Source of the DNA: Hydrococcus sp. Prado102
Lineage (GTDB): Bacteria; Cyanobacteriota; Cyanobacteriia; Cyanobacteriales; Microcystaceae
Length of the DNA stretch: 35,043 bases
Direction: 5' to 3'
NCBI GenBank assembly: GCA_025454425.1
Contig: JALOOL010000016.1
Coordinates: 1 to 35,043 of the forward strand
The notes under the pieces are model-generated. The model did not search any database and was not told where the DNA came from. It saw nothing but the letters and a program-made list of their open reading frames with translations. Below are positions 8,768 through 15,317 of the stretch, one piece after another (positions within the stretch are counted from its first letter, which is position 1; the number at the start of each line of letters is the position of its first letter). The position numbers and the translations under genes were made by a program.

Positions 8768-8977
8768 CTACGACCAGATCCGTTCGTGTTGTGAGAGTTC
8801 CCGCAAACCTTCGATAGTCACTTCTCGTTTGAGACGGTATGTGGTGTCGGGCGGGTTTCGCCGCAGATCTTCTTCATAAGCATCGGCTAAAGCTTGTAAT
8901 AGCTCTGAAGCTGGAACTTGGCGAATCAGTTGGGCAATTTCAGGAGATAGCATGGCGATCGTCTTTACTCTCACCAT
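8768..8977 (-). CDS. Small hypothetical protein
   Basis: A 69-residue, mostly helical protein rich in acidic and Leu/Ala residues, with ALADAYEEDL in the middle. I do not recognise a family; an antitoxin-like protein is possible but no toxin is adjacent. A second methionine at codon 9 could be the start. The leader is notable: an 18-base sequence at 8993-9010 is repeated exactly upstream of the gene starting at 11159. It is the first of the long minus-strand block and converges on the ParA-like operon, 76 bases away. Confidence 0.5.
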   Translation of the reverse strand: MVRVKTIAMLSPEIAQLIRQVPASELLQALADAYEEDLRRNPPDTTYRLKREVTIEGLRELSQHERIWS

Positions 8978-8992
8978 GCTAATATAAACGTA

Positions 8993-9010
8993 CTAAATTA
9001 TTTGTTTTCA
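8993..9010 (-). repeat. 18-bp leader repeat, copy 1
   Basis: CTAAATTATTTGTTTTCA here is identical to 11172-11189. On the minus strand it reads TGAAAACAAATAATTTAG and lies 16 bases upstream of the start codon at 8977. The other copy is 13 bases upstream of the start at 11159. A conserved 5' leader or operator is likely. Confidence 0.6.
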
Positions 9011-9012
9011 GC

Positions 9013-9035
9013 TAGCCGCTCGTGCGGCTATTTTT
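9013..9035 (+). terminator. Rho-independent terminator
   Basis: TAGCCGC and GCGGCTA form a perfect 7-bp stem around TCGT, followed directly by TTTTT on the plus strand. It would stop readthrough from the plus-strand ParA-like operon ending at 8691. It lies just beyond the convergent small gene at 8768-8977. Confidence 0.7.
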
Positions 9036-9036
9036 G

Positions 9037-9243
9037 TTACCAAGAACCGCAACAATGATAATACTCGTCCCAAAGTTGATAGCGCTCTTCGCACTGAGCT
9101 AAGTAGTCCTTTAGGGGTTGAGAATTGGGGATTATTTTTTGGCACTCGCGGGAAGTCGCCAGATTACTGCGGCACAAGGAATTGACATGACAATGGGGTA
9201 AATGGGAAAACGCCTCGGACTTGAATAATTGTCGTTTAGTCAT
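9037..9243 (-). CDS. Small Cys/His-containing hypothetical protein
   Basis: The protein is 68 residues from ATG 9243. The longer start at 9273 would run through the tandem repeats and is less likely. It has several Cys and His residues (HLPHCHVNSLC, a further Cys near residue 32, CEERY, HCCGSW at the end), which could bind metal, but the spacing matches no zinc ribbon I know. The ATG follows an AAAAATTTTT palindrome and a GGGTGAAAAT motif (9261-9272) belonging to the first 74-bp repeat unit. Its expression may therefore depend on that repeat block. Family unknown. Confidence 0.5.
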   Translation of the reverse strand: MTKRQLFKSEAFSHLPHCHVNSLCRSNLATSRECQKIIPNSQPLKDYLAQCEERYQLWDEYYHCCGSW

Positions 9244-9462
9244 GGGAAAAATTTTTGATGGATTTTCACCCATGCTTCAAAAATTTTTCGGTTTTCATCC
9301 CCCATCATCTCGCCAGGGGAGAAATTTTGTCTGGAGTTTCTACCCACACTTCAAAAATTTTTCGGTTCTCTTCTCTTGTCGTTTGGTTACAGGGTAAATA
9401 TTTTTCTAGGTTTGCGCCCATGTTGAAAAAATTTTTCAGTTTTCATCGCGACTGAGCGATCG
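9241..9462. repeat. Three tandem imperfect 74-bp repeats
   Basis: Three copies with exact 74-bp phase. The anchor (A/G)CCCA starts at 9268, 9342 and 9416. Each unit has a GGG(A/T) plus A/T-tract, then a TTTC.ACCCA box (TTTGCGCCCA in unit 3), then TTCAAAAATTTTTC (TGAAAAAATTTTTC in unit 3) and GTTTTC. The A-tract palindromes fall at 9247, 9279, 9353 and 9426. The period is close to seven helical turns. No reading frame runs through with conserved coding sense. The block separates the genes at 9037-9243 and 9487-9960 and looks like a protein-binding array (iteron, centromere or operator). Confidence 0.7.
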
Positions 9463-9486
9463 CGTTAAGCCTTGGTAGAACAGCCG

Positions 9487-9960
9487 TTAAAGCTTGCTGT
9501 AATCTACAGTCTTGGGATTGAAAACCATCCCGGCCAGACCGAGAGCTTTAGCATAAGCTAAACAGTTAGCAATGTCTCCCTCGGTTCCATCCCATACGGC
9601 TAATACCAAACTAGAGCGATCGCACATCCATTGACGAGCATCTGTTTCAAGAGTTAAAACTGACGACGAGGCATCGAGCAGCTTTTGGTACATTTTTTGC
9701 TGCGTCCAGCCCCAAGAGCGCTCTGGATGGGGACGAGGGATAGCAACTAACTGAAGCTCTGGGTCATCAAGGACAAAAGCTGCTGCCCATTGTTCTGTGC
9801 CCAATTCCATGCCAGAAAGGAAAGTTGTATAACCTAATTCCTTGGCGCGGGCAACCATACGTTTTAGGGCAATCTTACTCGTTTCGATACAGGTAAGAGA
9901 GTTAAAGTCAGACAGTCCAAGACAAAGAGCCGTATTTTGAGGATTAAACGTCATCGCCAT
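9487..9960 (-). CDS. SLOG-superfamily protein (YpsA/DUF1273-like)
   Basis: A Rossmann-like domain of 157 residues. The phosphate-binding type loop SGMELGTEQWAA lies near residues 49-60, followed by LQLVAIPRPHPERSWGW, a QQKMYQKLL helix and LVLAVWDGTEGDIANCLAYAKALG near 117-141. This order matches YpsA/SLOG proteins, which bind nucleotides or nucleotide-derived ligands. SLOG domains often appear in phage and plasmid conflict systems as ligand sensors or nucleotide-processing enzymes. No effector domain is fused here. The start ATG 9960 has a second ATG two codons later. The gene is followed by the 74-bp repeat block and preceded by an 8-bp-stem hairpin at 9991-10011. The substrate cannot be told from sequence. 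Confidence 0.75.
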   Translation of the reverse strand: MAMTFNPQNTALCLGLSDFNSLTCIETSKIALKRMVARAKELGYTTFLSGMELGTEQWAAAFVLDDPELQLVAIPRPHPERSWGWTQQKMYQKLLDASSSVLTLETDARQWMCDRSSLVLAVWDGTEGDIANCLAYAKALGLAGMVFNPKTVDYSKL

Positions 9961-9990
9961 GCTTAAGCCAAAAACATGAAAATTTTTTTG

Positions 9991-10011
9991 GAGGGGTTAT
10001 CTAAACCCCTC
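9991..10011 (-). other. Hairpin between two minus-strand genes
   Basis: GAGGGGTT and AACCCCTC make a perfect 8-bp stem with a five-base loop, just after the stop of the gene ending at 10023. No U-run follows on the minus strand, so it may be an RNA processing or attenuation hairpin rather than a classical terminator. An A4T7 tract lies next to it at 9979-9989. Confidence 0.4.
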
Positions 10012-10022
10012 TCATTCTCTAA

Positions 10023-11159
10023 TTACAAAGGTAATTCCTTGGATGCTGAGCAATCTAATTTTTTAGCGTCAATGTCGATCATGTTAAGTCCCAGTTGAGT
10101 ATCAATGTCTTCGCCAAACTCGCTGCCGTGTTTTGCCAACCACTCAGCAGCTTCTCGTTCTCGCCGTTGCTTGAGAGATTCTTGTTGAGGTGGAGTGTTT
10201 AAAGGGTGATGTTCGTTTTCGCTTTCTTCTATTTCCTCATAGATCGCCTCGGTCGCATCGATGGTTTCATTAATCCGGCGAGAAGCCTGTTGCTCTGGAG
10301 CTTCTGCTTGCCGCTTTTCATAATAGTCTTGATTGATGAGTAGTAGTTTTTCTTTCACCAATTGGAGATTGCATTGGTGAGCTTTGGCTGATTCAATTCC
10401 TAAAAAATTTTCTGGGTTTGCCATAAACTCCTTGATGCCCAAGTTCAGCCGAGAAGCTAACTCTAGCATTTGACCGAATGCTTGAGCTTTTTGAGAGTTC
10501 ATTTTTACTGACTGCGCTTCAAGATTGAAGTGAATGCCACCTTTCCAACTTGTCGTACCGATCGTTTGATGGATTATCACTTCAGGCACTCCTGGTGTTG
10601 TGAGGCTTATAGTCCGCTCTGAGGAGCCAAACTTACCAACGATGCGAATATTTTGGTAGTTCAACTGACAGCGAGTTACGCCCTTAGCAATCGGCTCGTT
10701 CGCCGTTACTTCTTTTAATAAGTTAGCGCCCAGGAGAGCTTCTCCCCAATTAGTTAAGGCAAATTCTAACAACTCATCGGTGGCTTTGCGGATATCCTTG
10801 AGGTTCTTTAACTCCTGAAGCTGTTCTAGGTTAAAAGCTGCGTCGAACCGTTCGCGAAATCGATTCCACATATAGGCATTGAGGCGATCGTAATCCCACT
10901 CCGATTTAGTATAGCTGCCGTCTTCTGCTCGATGCCCTGGAGCTACCTTAAACTGGTCGAGTTCTCCTGAACTCAGGGCTTCATAAAAGGTTGCCCGCTT
11001 GTCGCGGCAGCGCCACGCCACCAACCGCAACCCGTAAAAGAGTTGTTTATAGGTGAAGATCGCTTCGGTAATATACTTCTGTGCTTCCTGGGCTAACTTA
11101 ACTTTTTCGTTAGTTTTGGGAGCGTATAAACCTAACTCTTTAGTGTTAATGAATGTCAT
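10023..11159 (-). CDS. Conserved-looking plasmid protein of unknown function
   Basis: A 378-residue protein of mixed alpha/beta composition with no transmembrane segment. The N-terminal 140 residues are helical and rich in aromatic residues and arginine. The middle (160-230) looks beta-rich (NIRIVGKFGSSERTISL, VPEVIIHQTIG). The C-terminal third is a charged, Glu/Gln-rich helix followed by a short acidic tail. I do not recognise the family and see no catalytic motif; a replication initiator was considered but no winged-helix or Rep motif is visible. The leader carries the 18-bp repeat 13 bases upstream of the ATG. It is the largest unknown of the minus-strand block and lies next to the 600-base repeat region. 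Confidence 0.65.
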   Translation of the reverse strand: MTFINTKELGLYAPKTNEKVKLAQEAQKYITEAIFTYKQLFYGLRLVAWRCRDKRATFYEALSSGELDQFKVAPGHRAEDGSYTKSEWDYDRLNAYMWNRFRERFDAAFNLEQLQELKNLKDIRKATDELLEFALTNWGEALLGANLLKEVTANEPIAKGVTRCQLNYQNIRIVGKFGSSERTISLTTPGVPEVIIHQTIGTTSWKGGIHFNLEAQSVKMNSQKAQAFGQMLELASRLNLGIKEFMANPENFLGIESAKAHQCNLQLVKEKLLLINQDYYEKRQAEAPEQQASRRINETIDATEAIYEEIEESENEHHPLNTPPQQESLKQRREREAAEWLAKHGSEFGEDIDTQLGLNMIDIDAKKLDCSASKELPL

Positions 11160-11171
11160 GGCGTTAATCTC

Positions 11172-11189
11172 CTAAATTATTTGTTTTCA
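11172..11189 (-). repeat. 18-bp leader repeat, copy 2
   Basis: Exact copy of 8993-9010, placed 13 bases upstream of the start at 11159. It contains the TGAAAAC core found upstream of several other minus-strand genes in this block. Confidence 0.6.
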
Positions 11190-11368
11190 CTGGAATTTTT
11201 GGTTGAATTTTTCTTTTCTTTGTCTTTTGTTTTTAATGAGCGATCGCCATTTGGTATCAACTCATACTGTCTACCTCCCAAAATTTTTTCTCTCAGCCGC
11301 TTTTTTATTAACGGAGGGAGTCAAGGGCGGAGATAACTTAGGGAATTAATGAGTAAAATTTTTGTCCG

Positions 11369-11384
11369 TTCCAGCTTGCTGGAA
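11369..11384. other. Perfect short inverted repeat in non-coding region
   Basis: TTCCAGC and GCTGGAA flank a two-base spacer, extended by CCG/TGG on the outside. It lies 16 bases before the direct repeats at 11401 and follows an AAAATTTTT tract at 11355. It could be an operator, a cruciform at an origin, or part of a transfer origin. Confidence 0.4.
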
Positions 11385-11400
11385 TGGTATATTTTCGTTG

Positions 11401-11590
11401 GTCAATACGGTTTTTGATTGAGAACTTCTTAGGTTAACGAAGTGGTCATAGATTTTCTTAGTCAACACGGTTTTCTGTAGAATTTCTTAGAGAACGAAGA
11501 GAGCTTAGAAATTCTTAGGAAAGCCTGTTGGGTTAGAAAATCGTGAAAGCTTAGAAGTGCTTCAAAAAGCCTATTGGCTTACGAAAATAA
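11401..11590. repeat. Two pairs of imperfect direct repeats; candidate plasmid origin or oriT
   Basis: First pair: GTCAAYACGGTTTT at 11401 and 11461, 60 bases apart. Both are followed by a TTCTTAG element and then AACGAAG, making 39-42-base units. Second pair: a GCTTAGAA ... AAAGCCTRTTGG unit at 11503-11541 and 11549-11589, 46 bases apart. The whole non-coding stretch 11160-11763 has no convincing gene. Iteron-like repeats with adjacent inverted repeats resemble replication or transfer origins, but no Rep protein is encoded in the window. Confidence 0.5.
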
Positions 11591-11672
11591 CCACCCTTGA
11601 CCCCGTAGTTAAACTAGAAAATGCTGAGAGAGAATGTCGCTTTGGCTAGTGGCTTTGCACGGTAGACGGAGA

Positions 11673-11715
11673 GCGGGGGTAGCTACTTGGTGTCAAATCA
11701 GTAGCTATCCCCCGC
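11673..11715. other. Strong GC-rich hairpin downstream of the toxin gene
   Basis: GCGGGGGTAGCTACT and AGTAGCTATCCCCCGC pair over 15 bases with one bulged base around a 12-base loop. It lies 49 bases after the stop of the minus-strand toxin gene. No U-run follows on either strand. It is either a terminator-like or stabilising 3' hairpin, or the structured part of an origin within the repeat region. Confidence 0.45.
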
Positions 11716-11763
11716 GAGGCTCCGGCTGCCAAAAAAATTTTTGCGTTTCACTGACGACTTGAG

Positions 11764-12090
11764 TTACTCTTCTTCCTCTCCAGTCAGGGGTTTCTGTGCC
11801 GCATGGCGCACAAAAAGAACGTTGACGGTATCGTCAGCGATGGTAAAAAGAATTCTGTAGGCACTTCGCCCCTTGTCGTACACCAGTTGCCGAATTTCTT
11901 CGTCAAAAAAATTATTTTCAAAAGCCAGCGAGCAACGAGCGGGCATTGTCTCCAACGACATAATCGCTTTGTATAACCCCTCCAGCCACACTCTTGCTGT
12001 TCTTTGTGAATAATCGCTGACCCACAAATATGCGGATTCTATTGCCCGTTCCGCTTCAGGTTGTACGATGACCCGATACTTCTTGCTCAT
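11764..12090 (-). CDS. ParE/RelE-superfamily toxin
   Basis: A 108-residue protein with the ParE/RelE fold signature: an N-terminal beta strand (YRVIVQPEAERAIESAYLWV), a two-helix hairpin, then LVYDKGRSAYRILFTIADDTVNVLFVRHAAQ with the conserved arginines and the final histidine. These toxins target gyrase (ParE) or ribosome-bound mRNA (RelE); the sequence does not decide which. The start overlaps the stop of the preceding antitoxin gene by four bases (ATGA), the usual translational coupling for such pairs. A large hairpin lies downstream. On a plasmid this pair would serve post-segregational maintenance. Confidence 0.87.
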   Translation of the reverse strand: MSKKYRVIVQPEAERAIESAYLWVSDYSQRTARVWLEGLYKAIMSLETMPARCSLAFENNFFDEEIRQLVYDKGRSAYRILFTIADDTVNVLFVRHAAQKPLTGEEEE

Positions 12091-12377
12091 TGAGAATTGT
12101 CCAGCTTGTCAAACAGTTGGGAGAAAAAATTTTCTGCTTCTCTTCCCTGACCCTGCTGCATCTGTTCGAGACCGCGCTTAATCCCTTTGAGGGTTTCTAC
12201 TAGTTCGGCAGCCTCTAGAAGTGCCTGATAAGATTCTGCATCTTGAACTACTAATTCGGCTTTTCCGTTGACGGTAAGCACCAATGGGTGTTTGGTACGC
12301 TTGATGCGATCGACAAATTCAGTCGTGTTTCGCTTGAACTCAGTCAGCGAGTGAATATCTTTTGAAAGATCTATCAT
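12087..12377 (-). CDS. Phd/YefM-type antitoxin
   Basis: A 96-residue protein. Residues 1-60 fit the Phd/YefM DNA-binding fold (DIHSLTEFKRNTTEFVDRIKRTKHPLVLTVNGKAELVVQDAESYQALLE). The C-terminal helix, rich in Gln/Glu, should wrap the toxin. It would neutralise the ParE/RelE toxin whose gene overlaps its stop codon, and repress their joint promoter. The region just upstream has TAGCAT/ATGCTA inverted repeats and a TATAAA box suited to this autoregulation. An A6T4 tract lies inside the coding sequence at 12124. Confidence 0.87.
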   Translation of the reverse strand: MIDLSKDIHSLTEFKRNTTEFVDRIKRTKHPLVLTVNGKAELVVQDAESYQALLEAAELVETLKGIKRGLEQMQQGQGREAENFFSQLFDKLDNSQ

Positions 12378-12432
12378 GGCACTAGCATTTTATAAGCGTT
12401 TAATTAAATGCTATCTCATTTCAGATGCTAGC
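12378..12432 (-). promoter_or_regulatory. Probable autoregulated toxin-antitoxin promoter/operator
   Basis: CTAGCAT at 12382-12388 faces ATGCTA at 12408-12413 and a second ATGCTAG at 12425-12431. On the minus strand a TATAAA box lies between the first two arms. Overlap of inverted repeats with the -10 box is the expected layout for repression by a Phd-type antitoxin. Confidence 0.5.
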
Positions 12433-12463
12433 TCGAAAAAAATTTTTGTCTCGCTCCACGAGT

Positions 12464-12497
12464 TAAAAAAAGGCTACTGACCAATTCCAGTAACCTA
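12464..12497 (-). terminator. Rho-independent terminator, minus strand
   Basis: On the minus strand AGGTTACTG pairs with CAGTAGCCT (one G-U pair) around an eight-base loop, and seven T residues follow. It lies 40-70 bases after the stop of the gene at 12534-12752 and would separate it from the toxin-antitoxin operon. Confidence 0.7.
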
Positions 12498-12533
12498 ATT
12501 ACTCCTAAAATTTACTTGGTTTCTTTGTCCTTC

Positions 12534-12752
12534 CTAAAACTCCATCTCATCCGAGCCATCGGGTTCTAATTCCAACTCTTGAGCTAAGTCAGGTTCGGGG
12601 TCGGGTTCGAGTTCGCACGGATGAGTCGGTTCATAGCGCAAGATACTGGCATAGATACCTGGAGGTAAATTATCCGTCTCATCGACTAATCCACGATAGA
12701 GTAGATAGTCGCGACTAGCATTGACATAAGAATCAAAGTCATTTTCATTCAT
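12534..12752 (-). CDS. Small acidic hypothetical protein
   Basis: A 72-residue, strongly acidic protein. The C-terminal third is almost all Glu/Pro/Asp/Leu (repeated EPDPEP and ELEPD patterns). The N-terminal part has a plausible folded stretch (YVNASRDYLLYRGLVDETDNLPPGIYASILRYEP). I chose ATG 12752 over GTG 12776 because GGAG lies eight bases upstream of it. DNA-mimic anti-restriction proteins on plasmids are also small and acidic, which is a speculative possibility only. It is followed by a clear terminator and preceded by a TGAAAAC-type motif (12769-12779). Confidence 0.55.
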   Translation of the reverse strand: MNENDFDSYVNASRDYLLYRGLVDETDNLPPGIYASILRYEPTHPCELEPDPEPDLAQELELEPDGSDEMEF

Positions 12753-12857
12753 GGCTCTCACTCCAAAAGTTTTCACTCAAAGCGAGAGCTTTTCGATCGA
12801 TCTTTTTTTTCCTTTTCTAATGGTGAGTAAGAGCGGCAGTCTTGCCAAAAGTGTGTA

Positions 12858-13256
12858 TTAAGCTGCTAGATACTGGCGAATTGCTTCTCGCAGTCCGGCT
12901 GTCTTTCGGTGGCGAAGGATGCGACTATAAGCCGGGATTTTGAGTGACTGAGCCAGTTGGCGTAGTTGACGAGTATTCATTCGGTTGAGGTTGGGCATAG
13001 GTTGGCTCTTTTGCTTCTTCTCCAAAAGATTAGGAATAGGAGTAACATTCACGGGGGATAAGGTGGCGCTCTTATCAGAGTTAATTGAAAGCGTCCAGGG
13101 ATCTGGGATTATCTCTTGTTCCTGGGCATCCCAAATGGGGCTGAGATCGATAGGTTTGTATTCATGGGCTGCTGCGGTTTGAGGATTGTAGCGTATGCAG
13201 CAGATGAAGCAGATTGTTGCCATGTAGAGAAATGCTTCAAAAAAAATATTTTCCAT
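12858..13256 (-). CDS. Protein with N-terminal hydrophobic segment and C-terminal SAP/HeH-like domain
   Basis: The 132-residue protein starts at ATG 13256; the longer reading from TTG 13295 lacks support. Residues 1-20 are hydrophobic and cysteine-rich (FLYMATICFICC), possibly a membrane anchor. The middle is a proline-rich linker. The last ~40 residues (MNTRQLRQLAQSLKIPAYSRI, then RKTAGLREAIRQYL) fit the short helix-extended-helix fold of SAP, HeH or Rho-N domains, which bind nucleic acid. A membrane-tethered nucleic-acid-binding protein is inferred. It lies 47 bases downstream of the methyltransferase gene and may be co-transcribed. Confidence 0.55.
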   Translation of the reverse strand: MENIFFEAFLYMATICFICCIRYNPQTAAAHEYKPIDLSPIWDAQEQEIIPDPWTLSINSDKSATLSPVNVTPIPNLLEKKQKSQPMPNLNRMNTRQLRQLAQSLKIPAYSRILRHRKTAGLREAIRQYLAA

Positions 13257-13303
13257 AATTTCTTTTCCCGTTCTACTGAAAGGAATATTTTTCAACTGGT
13301 GCG

Positions 13304-14389
13304 TCAGCAGTGTTTTGTTTTCTGCTTTTTGTCTGAGTGTTTCTCGATTACCAGAATGCGAGTCCGTACATGAGTGGGGCGATCGCTCTGTAGAAAACTT
13401 CCATCTGGCAAGGCTTCGTTAAAAGAGCATTTATCTAATAGCCATTCACGAAATTCTCGATAAATAGGTTCTCGACGAAAAGTAATGGATTCAGGCGCGA
13501 GCGCAACTATCCGTCCGCCAGTAAGCAAACAATCGTAAGCATGGCGGATGTGCTTGACTTCTTCGCCTCGTCCAAAGGGTGGGTTTAATAAAATTCGGTC
13601 GTATTGTTCTCGAATGTCGAAGCAGTTAGCAGCTATGACATTGAAACCTTTAAGTTTTAGAATTCTTGCCAGAGTAGGCTGGATTTCGCAGACATCCAAA
13701 TGCACTCTTGCTTCTTTTTCAATGGCTTCGCAAATAGAGCCTTTGCCTGCGCTCGGTTCGAGGACGCGCATTCGATTTTGAAGGATAGCTAATTTTACCA
13801 TACGCTCGCATATAGGTCGAGGGGTCGGAAAATAGCCAGGGAAATCTACACCGATAATGTCGCGCTCGTAAGCCCGAATTTTTATAGCTAGTGGATCGTG
13901 AGAAGTTGGAGCGCTCAGGGAGGCGACCGCAGCGATCGCTTTTTTTACTTGGCTTAAGCTGGTAATTTTGGCTTTTTTGAGACGATTGAGCCAGTCGGTG
14001 TATGCGCCGTTGGGATTTTTAAAGATGCGAAGAAGCTTATCGTCCGTCCAACTATCGTGACCCAGGGTTAGTAACATCTCTAGCTGAGTTTTGGTCGTAA
14101 CAAAAGCGAGAATGTCTGGCAAGTCTCCTCGTTCGGCAGCAAGTGCCATTGCGTACAGCCAGGATTGAATTTTTTGAAGACGTTCGCCTTCAGAAGCGAG
14201 CGAGGCAGCGATTCTAGCTCTTCGGCGGGTGGGACGTTGTTGGGCAATAGCTGGGTTGAGTTTATTATCAATTGTCGGTTGCAGGCGATCGGCTAACAAC
14301 CGCAGAGAATTTGCTTTTTGAGGATTGGGATAGCGAAGTGGAGTATGGTCAGAATGTGGTTCGGTGTCAAAGATGGAAAGTTGTATCAT
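13304..14389 (-). CDS. Orphan class I DNA methyltransferase, N6-adenine type
   Basis: A SAM-dependent methyltransferase of 361 residues. Motif I is VLEPSAGKGSICEAI near residue 206 and the catalytic motif IV is NPPF near residue 266; DVCEI between them is the acidic SAM ribose contact. GGRIVALAPESITFRREP follows as the next strand. The ~180 N-terminal residues are helical and may recognise the target. NPPF suggests an exocyclic amino target, most likely adenine. No restriction endonuclease is beside it, so it may act as a plasmid self-protection or regulatory methylase. It is separate from the DISARM methylase, which is on the other strand and unrelated in layout. A GGTTTTTACCCA box (14405-14416) lies 16 bases upstream of the ATG. 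Confidence 0.8.
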   Translation of the reverse strand: MIQLSIFDTEPHSDHTPLRYPNPQKANSLRLLADRLQPTIDNKLNPAIAQQRPTRRRARIAASLASEGERLQKIQSWLYAMALAAERGDLPDILAFVTTKTQLEMLLTLGHDSWTDDKLLRIFKNPNGAYTDWLNRLKKAKITSLSQVKKAIAAVASLSAPTSHDPLAIKIRAYERDIIGVDFPGYFPTPRPICERMVKLAILQNRMRVLEPSAGKGSICEAIEKEARVHLDVCEIQPTLARILKLKGFNVIAANCFDIREQYDRILLNPPFGRGEEVKHIRHAYDCLLTGGRIVALAPESITFRREPIYREFREWLLDKCSFNEALPDGSFLQSDRPTHVRTRILVIEKHSDKKQKTKHC

Positions 14390-14467
14390 GTGACTCTCTT
14401 CGTTGGTTTTTACCCATCTGCGAGAGCCGATTTCTTTGATTTTTTCTGAATTTTTTTAGAAGGTGAT

Positions 14468-14488
14468 GGGGCAGGAATTTCCCACCCC
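14468..14488 (-). other. Hairpin after the gene ending at 14501
   Basis: GGGGTGGGA and TCCTGCCCC on the minus strand give a nine-pair stem (two wobble pairs) with a three-base loop, 13 bases after the stop. No U-run follows. It is a terminator-like element at best. Confidence 0.35.
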
Positions 14489-14500
14489 AGCTAGGTTATG

Positions 14501-15178
14501 TTATCGAGAACCAGATAGACGGCGTTGTTTGCGTTCGGGCAATGCTGGTGGTTCTTCTAGATAAACCTCCTGCTTGACTTCCACGAGCAATGCTTGTATC
14601 TGTTCTACGCTCCATCCATCCACGCATACCAATTCGCGAGTTCCTTCTAAATCTACAAGTCGATCGCGATAGGATTCTATAAAGGCTTTGATGAGTTCGA
14701 GTTGCTGGAGTTCCTCATCTGCCTGTCGTTCTCGCCAATTAAAGCTCACAGTGTAATAGGAACCAGCAGCACCAGATTCTTTATTAAATCCTAAAGTAAA
14801 GATTCCCAAAGCTGGTTCGCCACAATTCATGGCAGTCTGGACGGTATTGAATAAGTTAGCAATGCTCTGTTTTTTGAGATAGCCAACACAGACGGTATTC
14901 TTGGGTAAGATTTCAGGAGCCACCCCAGGAGCAGGAATGAAGAAGAATTGAATCCACAGCACGTTGTGAGTTTTTCCTAAAGAGCCAAACCACTTAGATA
15001 CCTTAATGATGTTGATATCTATCTTATCTTCTGGGTTGGTGCGTCGATGTTGTGGGTCAGAACCTCCGATGAAGAGTCCGCCGCCACCATCTTTGCAGTT
15101 GAATCTGACAGAAAAGGGCACGTCGGGTAAGTAAATAGCATTGTCGGGTCTGGTGCCGAAAACAACAAAATCAGACAT
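14501..15178 (-). CDS. Hypothetical plasmid protein
   Basis: A 225-residue soluble protein. Residues 1-140 look beta-rich with many aromatic residues (FVVFGTRPDNAIYLPDVPFSVRFNC, VLWIQFFFIPAPG). Residues 155-205 are helical (QADEELQQLELIKAFIESYRD and an EQIQALLVEV helix). The C-terminus is basic (RKQRRLSGSR). I do not recognise the family. An OB-like single-strand DNA-binding role would suit beta-rich aromatic composition but is only a guess. A GGTTTTCACCCA box (15201-15212) lies 23 bases upstream of the ATG, as for other genes of this block. Confidence 0.55.
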   Translation of the reverse strand: MSDFVVFGTRPDNAIYLPDVPFSVRFNCKDGGGGLFIGGSDPQHRRTNPEDKIDINIIKVSKWFGSLGKTHNVLWIQFFFIPAPGVAPEILPKNTVCVGYLKKQSIANLFNTVQTAMNCGEPALGIFTLGFNKESGAAGSYYTVSFNWRERQADEELQQLELIKAFIESYRDRLVDLEGTRELVCVDGWSVEQIQALLVEVKQEVYLEEPPALPERKQRRLSGSR

Positions 15179-15278
15179 TCTTTCTACCTCAAAGAATCTT
15201 GGTTTTCACCCAATTGATAAAATTTGTTGTTTTCTTTGTTCTTGGTTCTTCTGCTTCGCTTAGTTGGCTCCAGGCTTT

Positions 15279-15297
15279 GCCAGGAGGAGTTCCTGGC
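15279..15297 (-). other. Hairpin downstream of two-gene operon
   Basis: GCCAGG and CCTGGC flank a seven-base loop, 21 bases after the stop of the gene ending at 15318. No U-run follows. It may mark the 3' end of the 16133-15318 transcript. Confidence 0.3.
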
Positions 15298-15317
15298 TTG
15301 TGCGGTTGCTGTGCTAG

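Noticed and set aside
10023..11159. Replication initiator next to the repeat region
   Set aside because: No winged-helix, HUH or primase motif can be seen; kept as unknown.
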